Assembly (NCBI RefSeq): GCF_020622355.1
Contig: NZ_WHVL01000001.1
Location: 248,001 to 312,000, forward strand
Length of the DNA stretch: 64,000 nt
Direction of reading: 5' to 3'
Source: Vreelandella malpeensis
GTDB taxonomy: Bacteria; Pseudomonadota; Gammaproteobacteria; Pseudomonadales; Halomonadaceae
This document shows, piece by piece, positions 45,834 through 56,566 of the stretch. A program made the position numbers and the translations under genes. The first letter of the stretch is position 1; every line of letters starts with the position of its first letter. The notes beneath the pieces were generated by a model. That model searched no databases. It was not told where the DNA came from and saw only the letters and a program-made list of their open reading frames with translations.

Positions 45834-45870
45834 TGTTAAAAACTTAGCACCAAATGTTATAATTTTAACA
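45834..45870 (+). promoter_or_regulatory. Two tandem DeoR-type operators
   Basis: TGTTATAATTTTAACA (45855-45870) is close to the E. coli DeoR operator TGTTAGAATTCTAACA. A weaker copy, TGTTAAAAACTTAGCA, lies at 45834-45849, centre to centre 21 bases away, two helical turns. Both are between the divergent deoR and tsx genes and should allow cooperative repression of both. Confidence 0.8.
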
Positions 45871-45966
45871 TTCGCCAGCCCGCACCCCACAATTTTCAGC
45901 GCGCTCCTGTTGGAACCGCTTACAACAATCACACTGCGGTCGCGCCACGACTACCTAGAGGCCTTA

Positions 45967-46812
45967 ATGACTACTCGACGTTCTACCCGATTCCCGCGCC
46001 CACTCCTTCAAGGCGGGGTCGGCACCTTGCTGGCAGGCGCCTTGCTGACACCGGCACTCGCAAGCGATGAGGCCGCAGGCACCTTCGACCCGCTCTGGTC
46101 CTTCGGCAACGTCTCGGTGAACTACCTCGACTGGTCCAGCGGCACCGAACGACGCACCGCCGGCAATGCTGCCAAGAGCGACTTCACCTACGTCGAGATC
46201 GAAGGTGCAGTGGGTTTCCACTGGGGCGAGTTCTACGGCTTCTTCGATTTCGAGAACCCGACCAACGATCAGTTCGACGAGTCGAGCGGTGGCCAGGACA
46301 ACTTCCGCACCGCCGGCAAGGTGACCTCGCACCTCTACCTCGGCGACACGCCCTTCTCGCTCTACGCTCACGTCTACGACTTCCGCGACTATGGCTTCGA
46401 TGGCCGCGAGCAGGATCAGATTCTGGGGCTTGGCTATCGTACCACGTTCGACAACGGCCTCTGGTTCAAGCCCTTCATCGGCCCGGCACGCGTACAAAGC
46501 GACGGTTACACCGGCATGAACGGCTACATGGCCGGCTGGGTGGCGGGCTTCGACTTCGATGCCTTCGACCAGAACTTCAGCGTGACCAACTGGCACGAGC
46601 AGACGTTCGACCGCGATCGCGACTACCTCGAGCAGAACTACGTCAACGGCACCGCAGGCAGCACCGGCACCAACGGCGCCGTGGGCCTCTGGTGGCATCC
46701 GATGGCATTGATCACCACCGGCGTGCAGTACCGTTACTCGAACAACAAGCTGGGCGCCCCGGACGTTTATCAGAACGCCATGATCTACTCGATCAAGCTC
46801 AACGTCCTCTAA
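45967..46812 (+). CDS. tsx: Tsx-like nucleoside-specific outer-membrane channel
   Basis: A 281-residue outer-membrane barrel with a signal peptide (cleavage after TPALA). WSFGNVSVNYLDWSSGTERR, YVEIEGAVGFHWGEFYGFFD and the C-terminal YSIKLNVL are typical of the Tsx channel family. It admits nucleosides to the periplasm for the CNT transporter encoded next. The ATG at 45967 follows the DeoR operators by 97 bases. Confidence 0.88.
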   Translation: MTTRRSTRFPRPLLQGGVGTLLAGALLTPALASDEAAGTFDPLWSFGNVSVNYLDWSSGTERRTAGNAAKSDFTYVEIEGAVGFHWGEFYGFFDFENPTNDQFDESSGGQDNFRTAGKVTSHLYLGDTPFSLYAHVYDFRDYGFDGREQDQILGLGYRTTFDNGLWFKPFIGPARVQSDGYTGMNGYMAGWVAGFDFDAFDQNFSVTNWHEQTFDRDRDYLEQNYVNGTAGSTGTNGAVGLWWHPMALITTGVQYRYSNNKLGAPDVYQNAMIYSIKLNVL

Positions 46813-46848
46813 CCCGAAGCGAGCCACGCGAACTCGAAGGATCTCCCT

Positions 46849-48132
46849 ATGACACTCCTGATGAGCCTGGTCGGCATGGTCACCTTGGTCGCCATCGCCC
46901 TGCTGTTCTCCTATGACCGCAAGTCCATTCGCCTGCGCACGGTGCTCGGCGCCTTCGCCATCCAGGCGGGCATCGGCGCCTTCGTGCTCTACATTCCCTT
47001 CGGTCAGGTATTCCTGGAAACCATCTCCAACGGGGTGAGCCAGGTGCTGGTGTATGCCAACGACGGCATCGGCTTTCTGTTCGGCGGCCTCGGCGACGTC
47101 GATAACGTCGGCTTCGTGTTCGCCGTGAAGGTGCTGCCGGTCATCATCTTCTTCTCCTCGCTGATCGCCGTGCTCTACTACCTCGGCATCATGCAGTGGG
47201 TGATCCGCATCCTTGGCGGGGCGCTGCAGAAGGCGCTCGGCACGTCGCGCACCGAATCGCTCTCGGCCACCGCCAACATCTTCGTCGGCCAGACCGAAGC
47301 GCCGCTGGTGGTGCGCCCGTTCATCGCGCGCATGACGCCGTCGCAGCTCTTCGCGGTGATGTGTGGCGGCCTCGCCTCGGTGGCGGGTTCGGTGCTGGCG
47401 GGCTATGCCCAGCTCGGCATTCCCATGGAGTACCTGGTGGCGGCGTCCTTCATGGCCGCCCCGGGCGGGCTTCTGTTCGCCAAGCTGATCATGCCGGAAA
47501 CCCAGGACAACCAGGACGGCGACGACGTCACCAAGGTGGACGAGGAGCTGCAGGCTCAGGAGGACAAGCCCGCCAACGTGCTCGACGCGGCGGCCTCCGG
47601 GGCGACCTCGGGACTGATGCTTGCCGCCAACGTCGGCGCGATGCTCCTGGCGTTCATCGGCCTGATCGCGCTGGTCAACGGGATTCTCGGCGGCGTGGGC
47701 GGCTGGTTCGGATTCGGCTCGCTGAGCCTGGAGATGATTCTCGGCTGGCTGTTCGCGCCGCTGGCGTTTCTGCTCGGCGTGCCCTGGGCGGAGGCCACGC
47801 TTGCCGGCTCCTTCATCGGCCAGAAAATCGTGGTCAACGAGTTCGTCGCTTTCATCAACCTCGCGCCCTACATTGATGGGGAACAGGTGGTGGCCGCAAC
47901 CGGTCAAACCATGACGCCTCACACCCAAGCGGTTCTTTCGTTCGCGCTGTGCGGCTTTGCCAACCTCTCCTCCATCGCCATCTTGCTGGGAGGACTTGGC
48001 AGCATCGCCCCGACGCGGCGCAACGAGATTGCCCGCTTCGGCGTCAAGGCCGTGCTGGCCGGTACGCTCTCCAACCTGATGTCGGCCTCGATCGCGGGCT
48101 TCTTCATCGCCCTGGGAAGCGTGGCGGCGTAA
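46849..48132 (+). CDS. nupC: CNT-family nucleoside transporter (NupC/NupX-like)
   Basis: A 427-residue inner-membrane importer with about ten hydrophobic segments. [20 protein letters not shown] and [20 protein letters not shown] are concentrative nucleoside transporter signatures, as are the later [12 protein letters not shown] and [14 protein letters not shown]. It uses a proton or sodium gradient. A charged insert ([16 protein letters not shown]) separates the two halves. Same transcript as tsx and the deo genes. Confidence 0.92.
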   Translation: MTLLMSLVGMVTLVAIALLFSYDRKSIRLRTVLGAFAIQAGIGAFVLYIPFGQVFLETISNGVSQVLVYANDGIGFLFGGLGDVDNVGFVFAVKVLPVIIFFSSLIAVLYYLGIMQWVIRILGGALQKALGTSRTESLSATANIFVGQTEAPLVVRPFIARMTPSQLFAVMCGGLASVAGSVLAGYAQLGIPMEYLVAASFMAAPGGLLFAKLIMPETQDNQDGDDVTKVDEELQAQEDKPANVLDAAASGATSGLMLAANVGAMLLAFIGLIALVNGILGGVGGWFGFGSLSLEMILGWLFAPLAFLLGVPWAEATLAGSFIGQKIVVNEFVAFINLAPYIDGEQVVAATGQTMTPHTQAVLSFALCGFANLSSIAILLGGLGSIAPTRRNEIARFGVKAVLAGTLSNLMSASIAGFFIALGSVAA

Positions 48133-48151
48133 GCCCGCCGCCGCGCGGAGA

Positions 48152-48178
48152 AACGGGCACGCCGCAGGGGTGCCCGTT
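48152..48178 (+). promoter_or_regulatory. Hairpin between nupC and deoC
   Basis: AACGGGCAC (48152-48160) pairs with GTGCCCGTT (48170-48178); CGCTTTT follows. It could be a weak terminator or attenuator that lowers expression of the catabolic genes relative to the transport genes, or an RNA processing point. Confidence 0.6.
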
Positions 48179-48182
48179 CGCT

Positions 48183-48218
48183 TTTAAGGGCTATTTTTCA
48201 TTTAAGGGCTCTTTTTCA
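48183..48218 (+). repeat. Two 18-base tandem repeats before deoC
   Basis: TTTAAGGGCTATTTTTCA (48183-48200) is followed directly by TTTAAGGGCTCTTTTTCA (48201-48218), one mismatch. They lie 30 bases before the deoC start in the leader that follows the hairpin. Confidence 0.93.
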
Positions 48219-48248
48219 TTACTGTCTTTCATCCAACGCGAGAACGCC

Positions 48249-49034
48249 ATGACCGCCTCCACTGATCTGACCCACACCGCCAAGCAAGCGCTCGCCCTGA
48301 TGGACGTCACCAGCCTGAACGACGACGACACCGACGCGCGCATCGAGTCGCTTTGTCAGATGGTCAAGACCCCGGTTGGCACCCCCGCCGCCGTCTGTGT
48401 GTACCCGCAGTTCATCGTCACCGCCGCGCGTGCCTTGACCGCTCACAACCTGAGGGATCAGGTGAAGATCGCCTCGGTCACCAACTTCCCCGCTGGCGGC
48501 GAGGACATCATGAGCGCGGCGCGGGAAACCCGCGAGGCCGTGGCTTCCGGCGCCGACGAGGTCGACGTGGTGTTTCCCTACCGCGCTCTGATGGCCGGCG
48601 ACGAAGAGACCGGCCGAGAGCTCGTCGAGATGTGCAAGGCCGCCTGCGGCGACCAGGCGATCCTTAAGGTGATCATCGAGTCCGGCGAGCTCAAGACCCC
48701 TGAGCTGATCCAGCGCGCCAGCGAACTCGCCATCGAAGGCGGAGCCGACTTCATCAAGACCTCCACCGGCAAGGTCGCCACCAACGCCACGCTCGAAGCC
48801 GCCGAGATCATGCTCGGTGCCATCAAGGCAAGCGGCCGGGAGGTCGGCTTCAAGGCTGCCGGCGGCGTTCGCACCGTCGAGGAGGCTGCCGAGTACCTGA
48901 AACTCGCCGCCGACATCATGGGTCCGCACTGGGTCACGCCCCAACACTTTCGTTTCGGCGCCTCGAGCCTTCTGGGGGACGTGCTCGTCACCCTGAACGG
49001 CGGTGCCGCCGCCCCGCAACAAGGAGGCTACTAA
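48249..49034 (+). CDS. deoC: Deoxyribose-phosphate aldolase DeoC
   Basis: A 261-residue class I aldolase that cleaves deoxyribose 5-phosphate to acetaldehyde and glyceraldehyde 3-phosphate. The Schiff-base lysine lies in [18 protein letters not shown], with the second lysine in [27 protein letters not shown] and [15 protein letters not shown] are further family blocks. The start follows GAGAACGCC. It overlaps no gene; deoA starts 2 bases after its stop. Confidence 0.95.
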   Translation: MTASTDLTHTAKQALALMDVTSLNDDDTDARIESLCQMVKTPVGTPAAVCVYPQFIVTAARALTAHNLRDQVKIASVTNFPAGGEDIMSAARETREAVASGADEVDVVFPYRALMAGDEETGRELVEMCKAACGDQAILKVIIESGELKTPELIQRASELAIEGGADFIKTSTGKVATNATLEAAEIMLGAIKASGREVGFKAAGGVRTVEEAAEYLKLAADIMGPHWVTPQHFRFGASSLLGDVLVTLNGGAAAPQQGGY

Positions 49035-49036
49035 TC

Positions 49037-50371
49037 ATGGCGCATCTGCTTCCCCAGGAATTCATCCGCCTCAAGCGCGACGCCCAGACGCTACCGCTCG
49101 AGGAGATCAAGCACTTCGTCCAGGGTATCGCGGACGATCGCATCAGCGACGCCCAGATCGGCGCCTTCACCATGGCGGTGTACTTGAACGGCATGTCTCG
49201 CGAAGAGGTAGTCGCGCTGACCACCGCCACCCGCGACTCCGGCCACGTCATGCAGTGGGACTCCCTGAACCTGCCGGGCCCGGTGGTCGACAAGCACTCC
49301 ACCGGCGGCGTGGGTGATCTGGTGTCATTAGTGCTCGGCCCCTGGGTCGCCGCCTGTGGCGCCTTCGTTCCCATGATTTCCGGGCGCGGGCTCGGCCACA
49401 CCGGCGGTACGCTGGACAAACTGGAGTCGATCCCCGGCTACGATCCCTACCCCGCTCCGGAACGCTTCGGCCAGATCGTCCAGTCCACTGGCGTTGCCAT
49501 CATCGGCCAGACCGGCAACCTGGCGCCGGCGGACAAGCGCATCTATGGGGTGCGCGACATCACCGCCACGGTGGAGTCGATTCCCCTGATCACCGCCTCG
49601 ATTCTGGGCAAGAAGCTCGCCTCGGGGCTGGATGCGCTGGTGATGGACGTCAAGGTCGGCAGCGGCGCCTTCATGCCGACGCCGCAGAAGTCCCGCGAGC
49701 TCGCCGAGAGCATCGCCAACGTGGCCACTCAAGCCGGCACGCCGACCACCGCGCTTCTGACCGACATGAGCCAGCCGCTGGCGCCGTGTGCCGGCAACGC
49801 GGTGGAGATCGTCGAGACGCTTTCGCTTTTGCGTGGCGAACGCCCGCAAAGCCGGGTGATGCAGGTCACCCGCGAGCTCGCCGTCGAGATGCTGCTAGCC
49901 GGCAAGCTCGCCCAGAGCCGCGACGATGCACTGGCCAAGCTCGAAAAGGCCCTGACCTCCGGGGCGGCCGCCGAGGTGTTCGCGCGCATGGTCGCCGAGC
50001 TCGGCGGGCCGAAGGACTTCATGGAGCGAAGCGAGCACTACCTGCCCAAAGCGAACGTGGTGCAGCCGGTTTACGCCGATAACGCGGGCGTCGTCTCGCG
50101 CATCGACACTCGGGCGGTGGGCATGAGCGTGGTCGAACTCGGTGGCGGGCGCCTGCGTAACGACGCCAAGGTCGATCACAGCGTCGGCTTCAGCGCGATT
50201 GCCGAGATCGGTGATCGCGTCGATGCCGATACGCCGCTGGCCTTCGTTCACGCGGCTAATGAGGACGCCGCACGCCGCGCCGCCGAGCAGCTCAAGGCCG
50301 CGATCAACCTTGGACAGTCGCCGGTCGAGGCGGATACGCTGATTCAGGATACCTTCAGAGGAGAAGCGTAA
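49037..50371 (+). CDS. deoA: Thymidine phosphorylase DeoA
   Basis: A 444-residue phosphorylase that splits thymidine and deoxyuridine to base and deoxyribose 1-phosphate. The signature [10 protein letters not shown] is intact, followed by [20 protein letters not shown], the substrate-binding loop. The stop shares one base with the deoB ATG (TAATG). Confidence 0.97.
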   Translation: MAHLLPQEFIRLKRDAQTLPLEEIKHFVQGIADDRISDAQIGAFTMAVYLNGMSREEVVALTTATRDSGHVMQWDSLNLPGPVVDKHSTGGVGDLVSLVLGPWVAACGAFVPMISGRGLGHTGGTLDKLESIPGYDPYPAPERFGQIVQSTGVAIIGQTGNLAPADKRIYGVRDITATVESIPLITASILGKKLASGLDALVMDVKVGSGAFMPTPQKSRELAESIANVATQAGTPTTALLTDMSQPLAPCAGNAVEIVETLSLLRGERPQSRVMQVTRELAVEMLLAGKLAQSRDDALAKLEKALTSGAAAEVFARMVAELGGPKDFMERSEHYLPKANVVQPVYADNAGVVSRIDTRAVGMSVVELGGGRLRNDAKVDHSVGFSAIAEIGDRVDADTPLAFVHAANEDAARRAAEQLKAAINLGQSPVEADTLIQDTFRGEA

Positions 50372-51609
50372 TGCGACGCGCCATCGTGGTGGTACTCGAC
50401 TCCTTCGGCATCGGCTCTGCGCCGGACGCCGCTGACTTCGGCGACCAGGGCGCCGATACGCTCGGTCACATCGCCGCTGCCTGCGCCCGCGGCGAGGCCG
50501 ACACCGACACCAGAAGCGGCCCCTTGAAGCTGCCCAACATGGGCAAACTCGGTCTGTTCCACGCTCACCGGGACGCCACCGGCGCGCTCGCCGAAGGCGT
50601 CGAGCTTCCGGAAGAGCTCGACGGTGCCTACGCTCACGCCCAGGAGATCTCCAGCGGCAAGGACACGCCGTCCGGCCACTGGGAAATCGCCGGCGTGCCG
50701 GTACGCTTCGACTGGGGCTACTTCCTCGATAAAGAGGCAAGCTTCCCGCCGGAACTCCTGAAGCAGATCGTGGAAAAGACCGGGCTTCCCGGCGTGCTGG
50801 GCAATTGCCACGCCTCGGGCACCGAGATCATCGCGCGCCTGGGTGAGGAGCACGTCGAGAGCGGCAAGCCGATCGTCTACACCTCGGCGGACTCGGTGTT
50901 CCAGATTGCCGCCCACGAGGAGCACTTCGGCCTCGAGAAGCTCTACGCGCTGTGCGAGACCGTGCGCGCGCTGCTCGAGCCTTACAATATCGGCCGGGTC
51001 ATCGCCCGCCCCTTCGTCGGCGAAAGCTTTGAAACCTTCGCGCGCACCGGCAACCGGCGCGACTACAGCATCGAGCCACCCACGCCCACGGTGCTGCAGA
51101 AGCTTCACGAGGCCGGCGGCGAGGTGGTCTCGATCGGCAAGATCGCCGACATCTACGCCCACTGCGGCATCACCCACAAGGTGAAGGCGAGTGGCCACGA
51201 CGCGCTGATGGAGGCAACGCTCGGTGAAATCGCGCGTACCGACCGCCGCGACAAGCCGACCTTCATCATGGCCAACTTCGTCGATTTCGACTCGCTCTAC
51301 GGCCACCGCCGCGATGTCCCCGGCTACGCCGAGGCGCTGGAGCACTTCGATGCCCGCCTGCCGCAGCTTCTCGAGGCCCTCGATGACGAGGATCTGTTGA
51401 TCCTGACCGCAGACCACGGCTGCGATCCGAGCTGGGAAGGCACCGAGCACACCCGCGAGTACGTGCCGATCCTGGTGCGCGGCGGCACCTTCACGCCGGG
51501 GCCGATCGGCAAGCGCGATACCTTCGCCGACATCGGCCAGACCCTGGCGGATTTCTTCGTGCTGCGCGAAATGGACGACGGCGAAAGCTTTCTGCCCCGC
51601 GTGGCCTGA
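50371..51609 (+). CDS. deoB: Phosphopentomutase DeoB
   Basis: A 412-residue metal-dependent mutase of the alkaline phosphatase superfamily that converts deoxyribose 1-phosphate to the 5-phosphate. Metal ligands are visible in [31 protein letters not shown] and [19 protein letters not shown]; the phosphorylated Thr lies in [12 protein letters not shown]. It links the phosphorylases to DeoC. Confidence 0.97.
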   Translation: MRRAIVVVLDSFGIGSAPDAADFGDQGADTLGHIAAACARGEADTDTRSGPLKLPNMGKLGLFHAHRDATGALAEGVELPEELDGAYAHAQEISSGKDTPSGHWEIAGVPVRFDWGYFLDKEASFPPELLKQIVEKTGLPGVLGNCHASGTEIIARLGEEHVESGKPIVYTSADSVFQIAAHEEHFGLEKLYALCETVRALLEPYNIGRVIARPFVGESFETFARTGNRRDYSIEPPTPTVLQKLHEAGGEVVSIGKIADIYAHCGITHKVKASGHDALMEATLGEIARTDRRDKPTFIMANFVDFDSLYGHRRDVPGYAEALEHFDARLPQLLEALDDEDLLILTADHGCDPSWEGTEHTREYVPILVRGGTFTPGPIGKRDTFADIGQTLADFFVLREMDDGESFLPRVA

Positions 51610-51638
51610 CCCACTGACTGGATAATCGAGGAACTTGC

Positions 51639-52379
51639 ATGGCAACGCCGCACATCAACGCTGAAAAAGGCGATTTCGCCGATACCGTGCTCATGCCCGG
51701 CGACCCGCTGCGCGCCAAGTACATCGCCGAGACCTATCTCGAGAACGTGCGTCAGGTCAACGACGTGCGCAGCATGCTCGGCTTCACCGGCACCTACCAG
51801 GGGGTCGAGGTCTCGGTGATGGGCCACGGCATGGGGATTCCGTCGGTGTCGATCTACGCCAAGGAGCTGATCACCGAGTTCGGCGTCACGTCGATCATTC
51901 GCGTCGGTTCCTGTGGCGCGGTGCGTGACGACGTCAACGTGCGTGACGTGGTGATTGGCCTCGGCGCCAGCACCGACTCCAAGGTCAACCGCATGCGCTT
52001 CAACGACCACGACCTGGCCGCCATCGCCGACTTCGAGTGGGCAAGCCACGCCGTGGCCGCCGCCAAGGCGCAGAACGTGCCGGTCAAGGTGGGCAACCTC
52101 TTCTCGGCGGATCTGTTCTACAACCCCCAAGAGCAGATGGCCGAGCTGATGAAGCGCTACAACATCGTCGGCGTCGAGATGGAAGCCGCCGGGCTCTACG
52201 GCGTGGCCGCCGAGTTCGGCGCCCGGGCGCTGACGATCTGCACCGTGTCGGACCACATCCTCAAGGGCGATTCGCTCTCCAGCGCCGATCGCCAGAGCAC
52301 CTTCAACGACATGATGACCATCGCCCTCGAGGCGGTGCTGCGTGACAAGGGGGCGCTTGGCGCCGAGGCGGCATCATGA
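51639..52379 (+). CDS. deoD: Purine nucleoside phosphorylase DeoD
   Basis: A 246-residue hexameric-type phosphorylase for purine nucleosides. [36 protein letters not shown] and [15 protein letters not shown] are the DeoD family blocks, with the catalytic Asp in [10 protein letters not shown]. It overlaps the cdd start by 4 bases. Confidence 0.96.
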   Translation: MATPHINAEKGDFADTVLMPGDPLRAKYIAETYLENVRQVNDVRSMLGFTGTYQGVEVSVMGHGMGIPSVSIYAKELITEFGVTSIIRVGSCGAVRDDVNVRDVVIGLGASTDSKVNRMRFNDHDLAAIADFEWASHAVAAAKAQNVPVKVGNLFSADLFYNPQEQMAELMKRYNIVGVEMEAAGLYGVAAEFGARALTICTVSDHILKGDSLSSADRQSTFNDMMTIALEAVLRDKGALGAEAAS

Positions 52380-52780
52380 AGGTCGACGACGCCCTGCTCG
52401 AGAAACTGACCACGGCGCTTGGCAACGCCTACGTGCCCTACTCGGACCACCCGGTGGCCTCCGTCATGGAGACGCCGGACGGCGAGCAGTTCGTGGGCTG
52501 CAACGTCGAGGTCGCCCACTACAAGGGCGTCTGCGCCGAAGGCTCGGCGATCTCGGCGATGGTCACATCTGGCCACCGAACGCTTGCCCGGGTGTTCGTG
52601 ATGGGCCCGGGAGAGCATTTGTGCACCCCTTGCGGGGACTGTCGCCAGCGCATTCGCGAGTTCGCCACCCCAACGACCGAGATTCACGTCATCGCCCGCG
52701 ACGGCGAGATTCTCAAGAGCTACACCCTGCAAACGCTTCTGCCGGACGCCTTCGGCCCCGAGCAGCTGCCGCCGCGCTGA
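52376..52780 (+). CDS. cdd: Cytidine deaminase Cdd
   Basis: A 134-residue homotetrameric-type deaminase that converts cytidine and deoxycytidine to uridine forms. Zinc ligands are C53 (in GVCAEGSAI, with proton shuttle E55) and C86 and C89 (in [10 protein letters not shown]). It overlaps deoD by 4 bases and ends the nucleoside operon. Confidence 0.95.
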   Translation: MKVDDALLEKLTTALGNAYVPYSDHPVASVMETPDGEQFVGCNVEVAHYKGVCAEGSAISAMVTSGHRTLARVFVMGPGEHLCTPCGDCRQRIREFATPTTEIHVIARDGEILKSYTLQTLLPDAFGPEQLPPR

Positions 52781-52787
52781 CGCCCGC

Positions 52788-52807
52788 GCCCCGCCGCCTG
52801 GCGGGGC
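52788..52807 (+). terminator. GC-rich hairpin after cdd
   Basis: GCCCCGCC (52788-52795) and GGCGGGGC (52800-52807) form an 8-base stem with a GCCT loop just after cdd. No T-run follows, so it may be a weak or Rho-assisted end of the deo operon. Confidence 0.4.
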
Positions 52808-52877
52808 CGGCTGGCACCGGTTCCACAATCCTCGTATGCTGTGGGCCCTTTCCTTCACCTCTTTCAGGAGAAACGCC

Positions 52878-54005
52878 ATGGCGGCTCTGTTGCCCGATGT
52901 CGACCCCGCTGGTCTGCTCGAATACTCCGTGGTCTACACCGACCGCTCGCTGAATCACATGTCGAAGCGCTTTCAACACGTGATGCGCGACATCTCCGCT
53001 ACCCTGAAGGAGGTCTACAACGCCGAGGCCAGCGTGATCGTGCCTGGCAGCGGCACCTTCGGCATGGAAGCGGTGGCGCGCCAGTTCGCCCTCGACGAAA
53101 AAGTGCTGGTGGTGCGCAACGGCTGGTTCAGCTACCGCTGGACACAGATCATCGAGACCGGACGGCTGACCGATGACCACGAGGCGCTCAAGGCGCGCCG
53201 GGTGGACGCAGGCGATGCCCGCTCGCCCTTCGCCCCGGTGCCCGCCGCCGAGGTGGCCGAGCGCATCCGTGCGGAAAGACCCGCCGTGGTCTTCGCCCCG
53301 CAGGTGGAAACCTCCGCCGGTATTCTGCTGCCGGATGCCTATATTCGCGAAGTGGGCAAGGCTGCCCGCGAAGTCGGGGCGCTGTTCGTGCTCGACGCCA
53401 TCGCCGCCGGCACGCTGTGGGTCGACATGCAGGACCTGAACATCGACGTGGTGGTCAGCGCCCCGCAGAAAGGCTGGAGCGGCCAGCCCTGCTGCGCCAT
53501 GGTGATGCTCGGCCGCCGCGCCGTCGAGCGCCTCGACACCACCCGGAGCAACAGCTTTGCCTGCGATCTGGGCAAGTGGCACGCCATCATGCAGGCGTAC
53601 GAAAACGGCGGCCACGCCTACCACGCCACCATGCCCACCGACGCGCTCACCACGCTCAGAGACATCATGCAGGAGACCCGCGAGTACGGTTTCGACAAGG
53701 TGAAGCAGGAGCAGATCGACCTCGGGGTGCAGGTGCGCGCCATGCTCGCCCGCCACGGTTTTGTCAGCGTCGCCGCCGAAGGCTTCGAGGCGCCGGGCGT
53801 GGTGGTCAGCTACACCGAAGATAGCGGGATCGTCGGCAAGCTGGCCCACGCCGGCGTGCAGGTCGCCGGCGGCGTACCCTTGATGTGCGACGAGGGCGAC
53901 GACTTCCCGACCTTCCGCATCGGCCTCTTTGGCCTGGACAAGCTGCACCATACCGAGCGCAGCGTCGAAAAGCTCGAAGAGGCGATCGAGCGGGTGAAGG
54001 CATAA
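52878..54005 (+). CDS. Class V aminotransferase (alanine/serine-glyoxylate type)
   Basis: A 375-residue PLP-dependent aminotransferase of the alanine-glyoxylate/PucG group: VPGSGTFGMEAVARQF phosphate loop, FVLDAIAAGTLWVDM with the PLP Asp, and Lys in SAPQKGWSGQPCC, then substrate Arg near FRIGLFGL. The ATG at 52878 has AGGAG at 52866. The exact amino donor is unknown. Single gene downstream of the deo operon. Confidence 0.85.
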   Translation: MAALLPDVDPAGLLEYSVVYTDRSLNHMSKRFQHVMRDISATLKEVYNAEASVIVPGSGTFGMEAVARQFALDEKVLVVRNGWFSYRWTQIIETGRLTDDHEALKARRVDAGDARSPFAPVPAAEVAERIRAERPAVVFAPQVETSAGILLPDAYIREVGKAAREVGALFVLDAIAAGTLWVDMQDLNIDVVVSAPQKGWSGQPCCAMVMLGRRAVERLDTTRSNSFACDLGKWHAIMQAYENGGHAYHATMPTDALTTLRDIMQETREYGFDKVKQEQIDLGVQVRAMLARHGFVSVAAEGFEAPGVVVSYTEDSGIVGKLAHAGVQVAGGVPLMCDEGDDFPTFRIGLFGLDKLHHTERSVEKLEEAIERVKA

Positions 54006-54046
54006 GGGTCAAGTGGTGAATGGCACGTCGTGAAGCGTGAGCACCC

Positions 54047-55471
54047 TCAGGGGCGCTTTTCATTGGCGGCATGTCGATCGACCCGTTCGACGTCGACGAT
54101 GCCGGAGCGGCTGACCACGACCTTCCAGCGCGCCAGGTGGGGGTCGTCTTCGCTGCCGGTTTCGCGGATCACCAGATTGAACAGATGGCGCCGTTCGACG
54201 CTTTCACGCACCGCCTGGCCCTCCTTGAGCCGGTAGATATGGTGCTTGCCCTTGCTCATCAGCCGAGTGAGCAGCGAGATATCCAGCGTCAGGGTTTCCC
54301 GGGTGTGCTCGTAGCCGCTCAGAAAGCGCGTGGGCGACATGCGCGAGCGCGAACGATAGTGCAGCACCAGCTCTTCGCGCTGGACCACACTTCGGTGGCG
54401 AAGCTGCTGGATCTCCTCATCGAGCGTGGAGAAGCGCTTGTAGTTGAACCATTCGAGCTGGCGCCCCACCAAGGCGTTGCGCGTGGGGTCCAGGTACTGA
54501 CGCCGCCACTTGGGCCGCCCCTTGCGCAGTACCCGCCACAGGGTATTGCGCAGGTCGTCCTTGAATACCTCGCGCAGGGCGTACAGCAGCGCCATGGCCA
54601 GCACGAACAGCGCCGGAATGTCGCCCACCACATCGCGCAGGCTCAGCACCCCGAGCATCACGAACACCATCACCACGGCGGTCGCCAGCGCCTTCACCGC
54701 CTTCTGCTCGCCCTGGCCGAGCTCCTGGGAGGTCTGCTTCAAGGTGATGGGATACTCGATCAGCCGCCGCAAGAGGCGCATCTTGTTCGACATGCGCGTA
54801 GGGTCCGCCATGACACGCTCGGCGTTGTACTCGCGTTCGCGCCGGTAGTCACTCTGCACCTCGCACAGCGCCACGAGCTGCTTGCGCAGCGGATTGAACA
54901 CGCCGCCGCGCGGCAGGTGGGCGAGCAGCGTCAGGTGCTGCTGCTCGGTCAGCCAGGAGAGGTAGTTGTCGATGTTGGCGAAGTACTTGTAGAGCGTCTC
55001 GTCGCTGGGCTCGTTGCGCCGCAGCCGCTTGAGAATGCCTTCGCTCAGGCTACTCATCTCGTCGACCTTCTCAAGCAGCGCCTGGATGCTCTCGTGCTCC
55101 TGCTCGGTGGGCTCGCGCTTGGCTTCGAAGCGCAGCCCCCGGGTATCGCTCAAGATCGATTGGGTGGCCTGCTCGAGAGCGACCACGTACTGGTAGGCGT
55201 AGAGACTCAGGCTCAGTCGGTAGGAGTCGCTGCCCAGCCGGTTACGGCTCGCCAGGCGGCTGTGCACCAGCGGCAGGTGATACTGGTCGCTGTAGTAGGT
55301 GCGCGACACCTGGATCGCGCTGTGAAAGAACGCCTCTTCGGTGACGAGCTGGGCGCTCAGCCCCAACTCCCCGGGCACGAAGAGGTAGACGTCCAGCGTA
55401 TGCGAGGTCTCCTCCTTCAGTCGCCGGGTCAGGCGCAGCTGGAAGCTGTTCTTGCGCTCGACGTTGATCAC
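54047..55471 (-). CDS. Uncharacterised membrane protein
   Basis: A 474-residue protein with two membrane helices near the middle (ALATAVVMVFVMLGVLSL and IPALFVLAMALLYALREVF) flanked by long charged helical regions; the C-terminal third is Arg-rich and beta-like (SVERRHLFNLVIRETGSEDD). No family is recognised. The GTG at 55469-55471 has AGGGAG upstream. It may be an envelope-associated sensor or scaffold; nothing decides. Confidence 0.72.
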   Translation of the reverse strand: MINVERKNSFQLRLTRRLKEETSHTLDVYLFVPGELGLSAQLVTEEAFFHSAIQVSRTYYSDQYHLPLVHSRLASRNRLGSDSYRLSLSLYAYQYVVALEQATQSILSDTRGLRFEAKREPTEQEHESIQALLEKVDEMSSLSEGILKRLRRNEPSDETLYKYFANIDNYLSWLTEQQHLTLLAHLPRGGVFNPLRKQLVALCEVQSDYRREREYNAERVMADPTRMSNKMRLLRRLIEYPITLKQTSQELGQGEQKAVKALATAVVMVFVMLGVLSLRDVVGDIPALFVLAMALLYALREVFKDDLRNTLWRVLRKGRPKWRRQYLDPTRNALVGRQLEWFNYKRFSTLDEEIQQLRHRSVVQREELVLHYRSRSRMSPTRFLSGYEHTRETLTLDISLLTRLMSKGKHHIYRLKEGQAVRESVERRHLFNLVIRETGSEDDPHLARWKVVVSRSGIVDVERVDRHAANEKRP

Positions 55472-55628
55472 CTGGTGCTTCTCCCTCTGACATTAATTTT
55501 CCCTTGACGGTAAACTTGCAACCCCCATGGCTTTGACATGCGGACATCTTTGACTATAGAACCAGGATAGCCAAGCGGCATCGGCGGCTCGCCGCCCTGC
55601 CACCGCCTATCGTTTCGGGAGCCCGGCA

Positions 55629-56552
55629 ATGCCCACCGGCGGTTTTTCAAGCTTCGAGCGCGTGCTGATCGAAAGCCGCAGCCAAGTGGACACGGCAGTG
55701 TTGCTGTTGCTGGCCTGGGTGCTCGTCAAGCGCCGGGGCGTCTCGGACAGCCAGCGCCGCCGGAGGCTCGCCCAGGTGACGGGCCACTTTCGCCACGGCC
55801 ACGCGCCGACGGCGATGCTCGAGATCGCCAGGGAGCAAAACATCGACGCGCTGCAGCTGGCCGCCGAAGTGATTCGCCGTGACTGCGACGCCCAGCGTCG
55901 CCAGGCGGTGATGCACCAGGCGATTACCCTGGCCACCGACGACGGCACGCTTTCGACGGAGAACCATCACGTGCTGCGTTTTCTCGCCGATGTGCTCACC
56001 CTCGCCCCGACGACGCTGGCGACCCTGTTTCTGGAGCTGACCGGCGTGGCACTGGGTAGGCCCGAGGACATCAGCCGCCAGGCGTACTGGCTCGAGCATG
56101 ACGCCGACTACCGCGAGGCCCGAGCGCGCGAAGAGCGCGAGGCGAATGAGCGTGAAGCGCGCGAGGCGAAAGAGCGTGAAGCGCGCCAGGCAGCCGAGGC
56201 CGCCGCGCAGGAGCGCAAGCGCCAGGAGCAGGCTCGCCGCGACGAAGTCCAGCGCGAGCAGGCCCGCGAGGACCAGGCGCGCCGAGAAAAGGCCCGGCGC
56301 GAACGCGCGCGCCGTGACCCCGGCCCCACCCCGGCACCCTCGGACGCCTACAAGACACGCCGCGCCCTGGCGGTTCTCGGCCTGGCCTCCGGCGCGAGCC
56401 GTGCCGATATTCGCCGTGCCTACCGGCGCCTGGCCCAGCTCAATCATCCGGATCGCTTCTATACCCAGAGCGATCATCATGTGGCGCTGGCCTCCCAGCG
56501 TTTCCAGCGGATCAAGAACGCCTACGACTACCTGATCAAGGCGTCTCTCTGA
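55629..56552 (+). CDS. TerB-like / J-domain co-chaperone (DjlA-like)
   Basis: A 307-residue protein. The N-terminal half resembles the helical TerB/DjlA domain (AITLATDDGTLSTENHHVLR). A long Arg/Glu-rich charged helix (about residues 155-240) leads to a C-terminal J-domain with the essential HPD in LAQLNHPDRFYTQ. The J-domain should stimulate DnaK-type ATPases. Unlike DjlA there is only a weak membrane helix at the N-terminus (AVLLLLAWVLV). Confidence 0.82.
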   Translation: MPTGGFSSFERVLIESRSQVDTAVLLLLAWVLVKRRGVSDSQRRRRLAQVTGHFRHGHAPTAMLEIAREQNIDALQLAAEVIRRDCDAQRRQAVMHQAITLATDDGTLSTENHHVLRFLADVLTLAPTTLATLFLELTGVALGRPEDISRQAYWLEHDADYREARAREEREANEREAREAKEREARQAAEAAAQERKRQEQARRDEVQREQAREDQARREKARRERARRDPGPTPAPSDAYKTRRALAVLGLASGASRADIRRAYRRLAQLNHPDRFYTQSDHHVALASQRFQRIKNAYDYLIKASL

Positions 56553-56566
56553 CGAGGTGTCACCCT

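Noticed and set aside
45964-47928. 654-codon minus-strand frame over tsx and nupC
   Set aside because: It spans two genes with clear products on the other strand and has only compositional His/Glu/Arg repeats.
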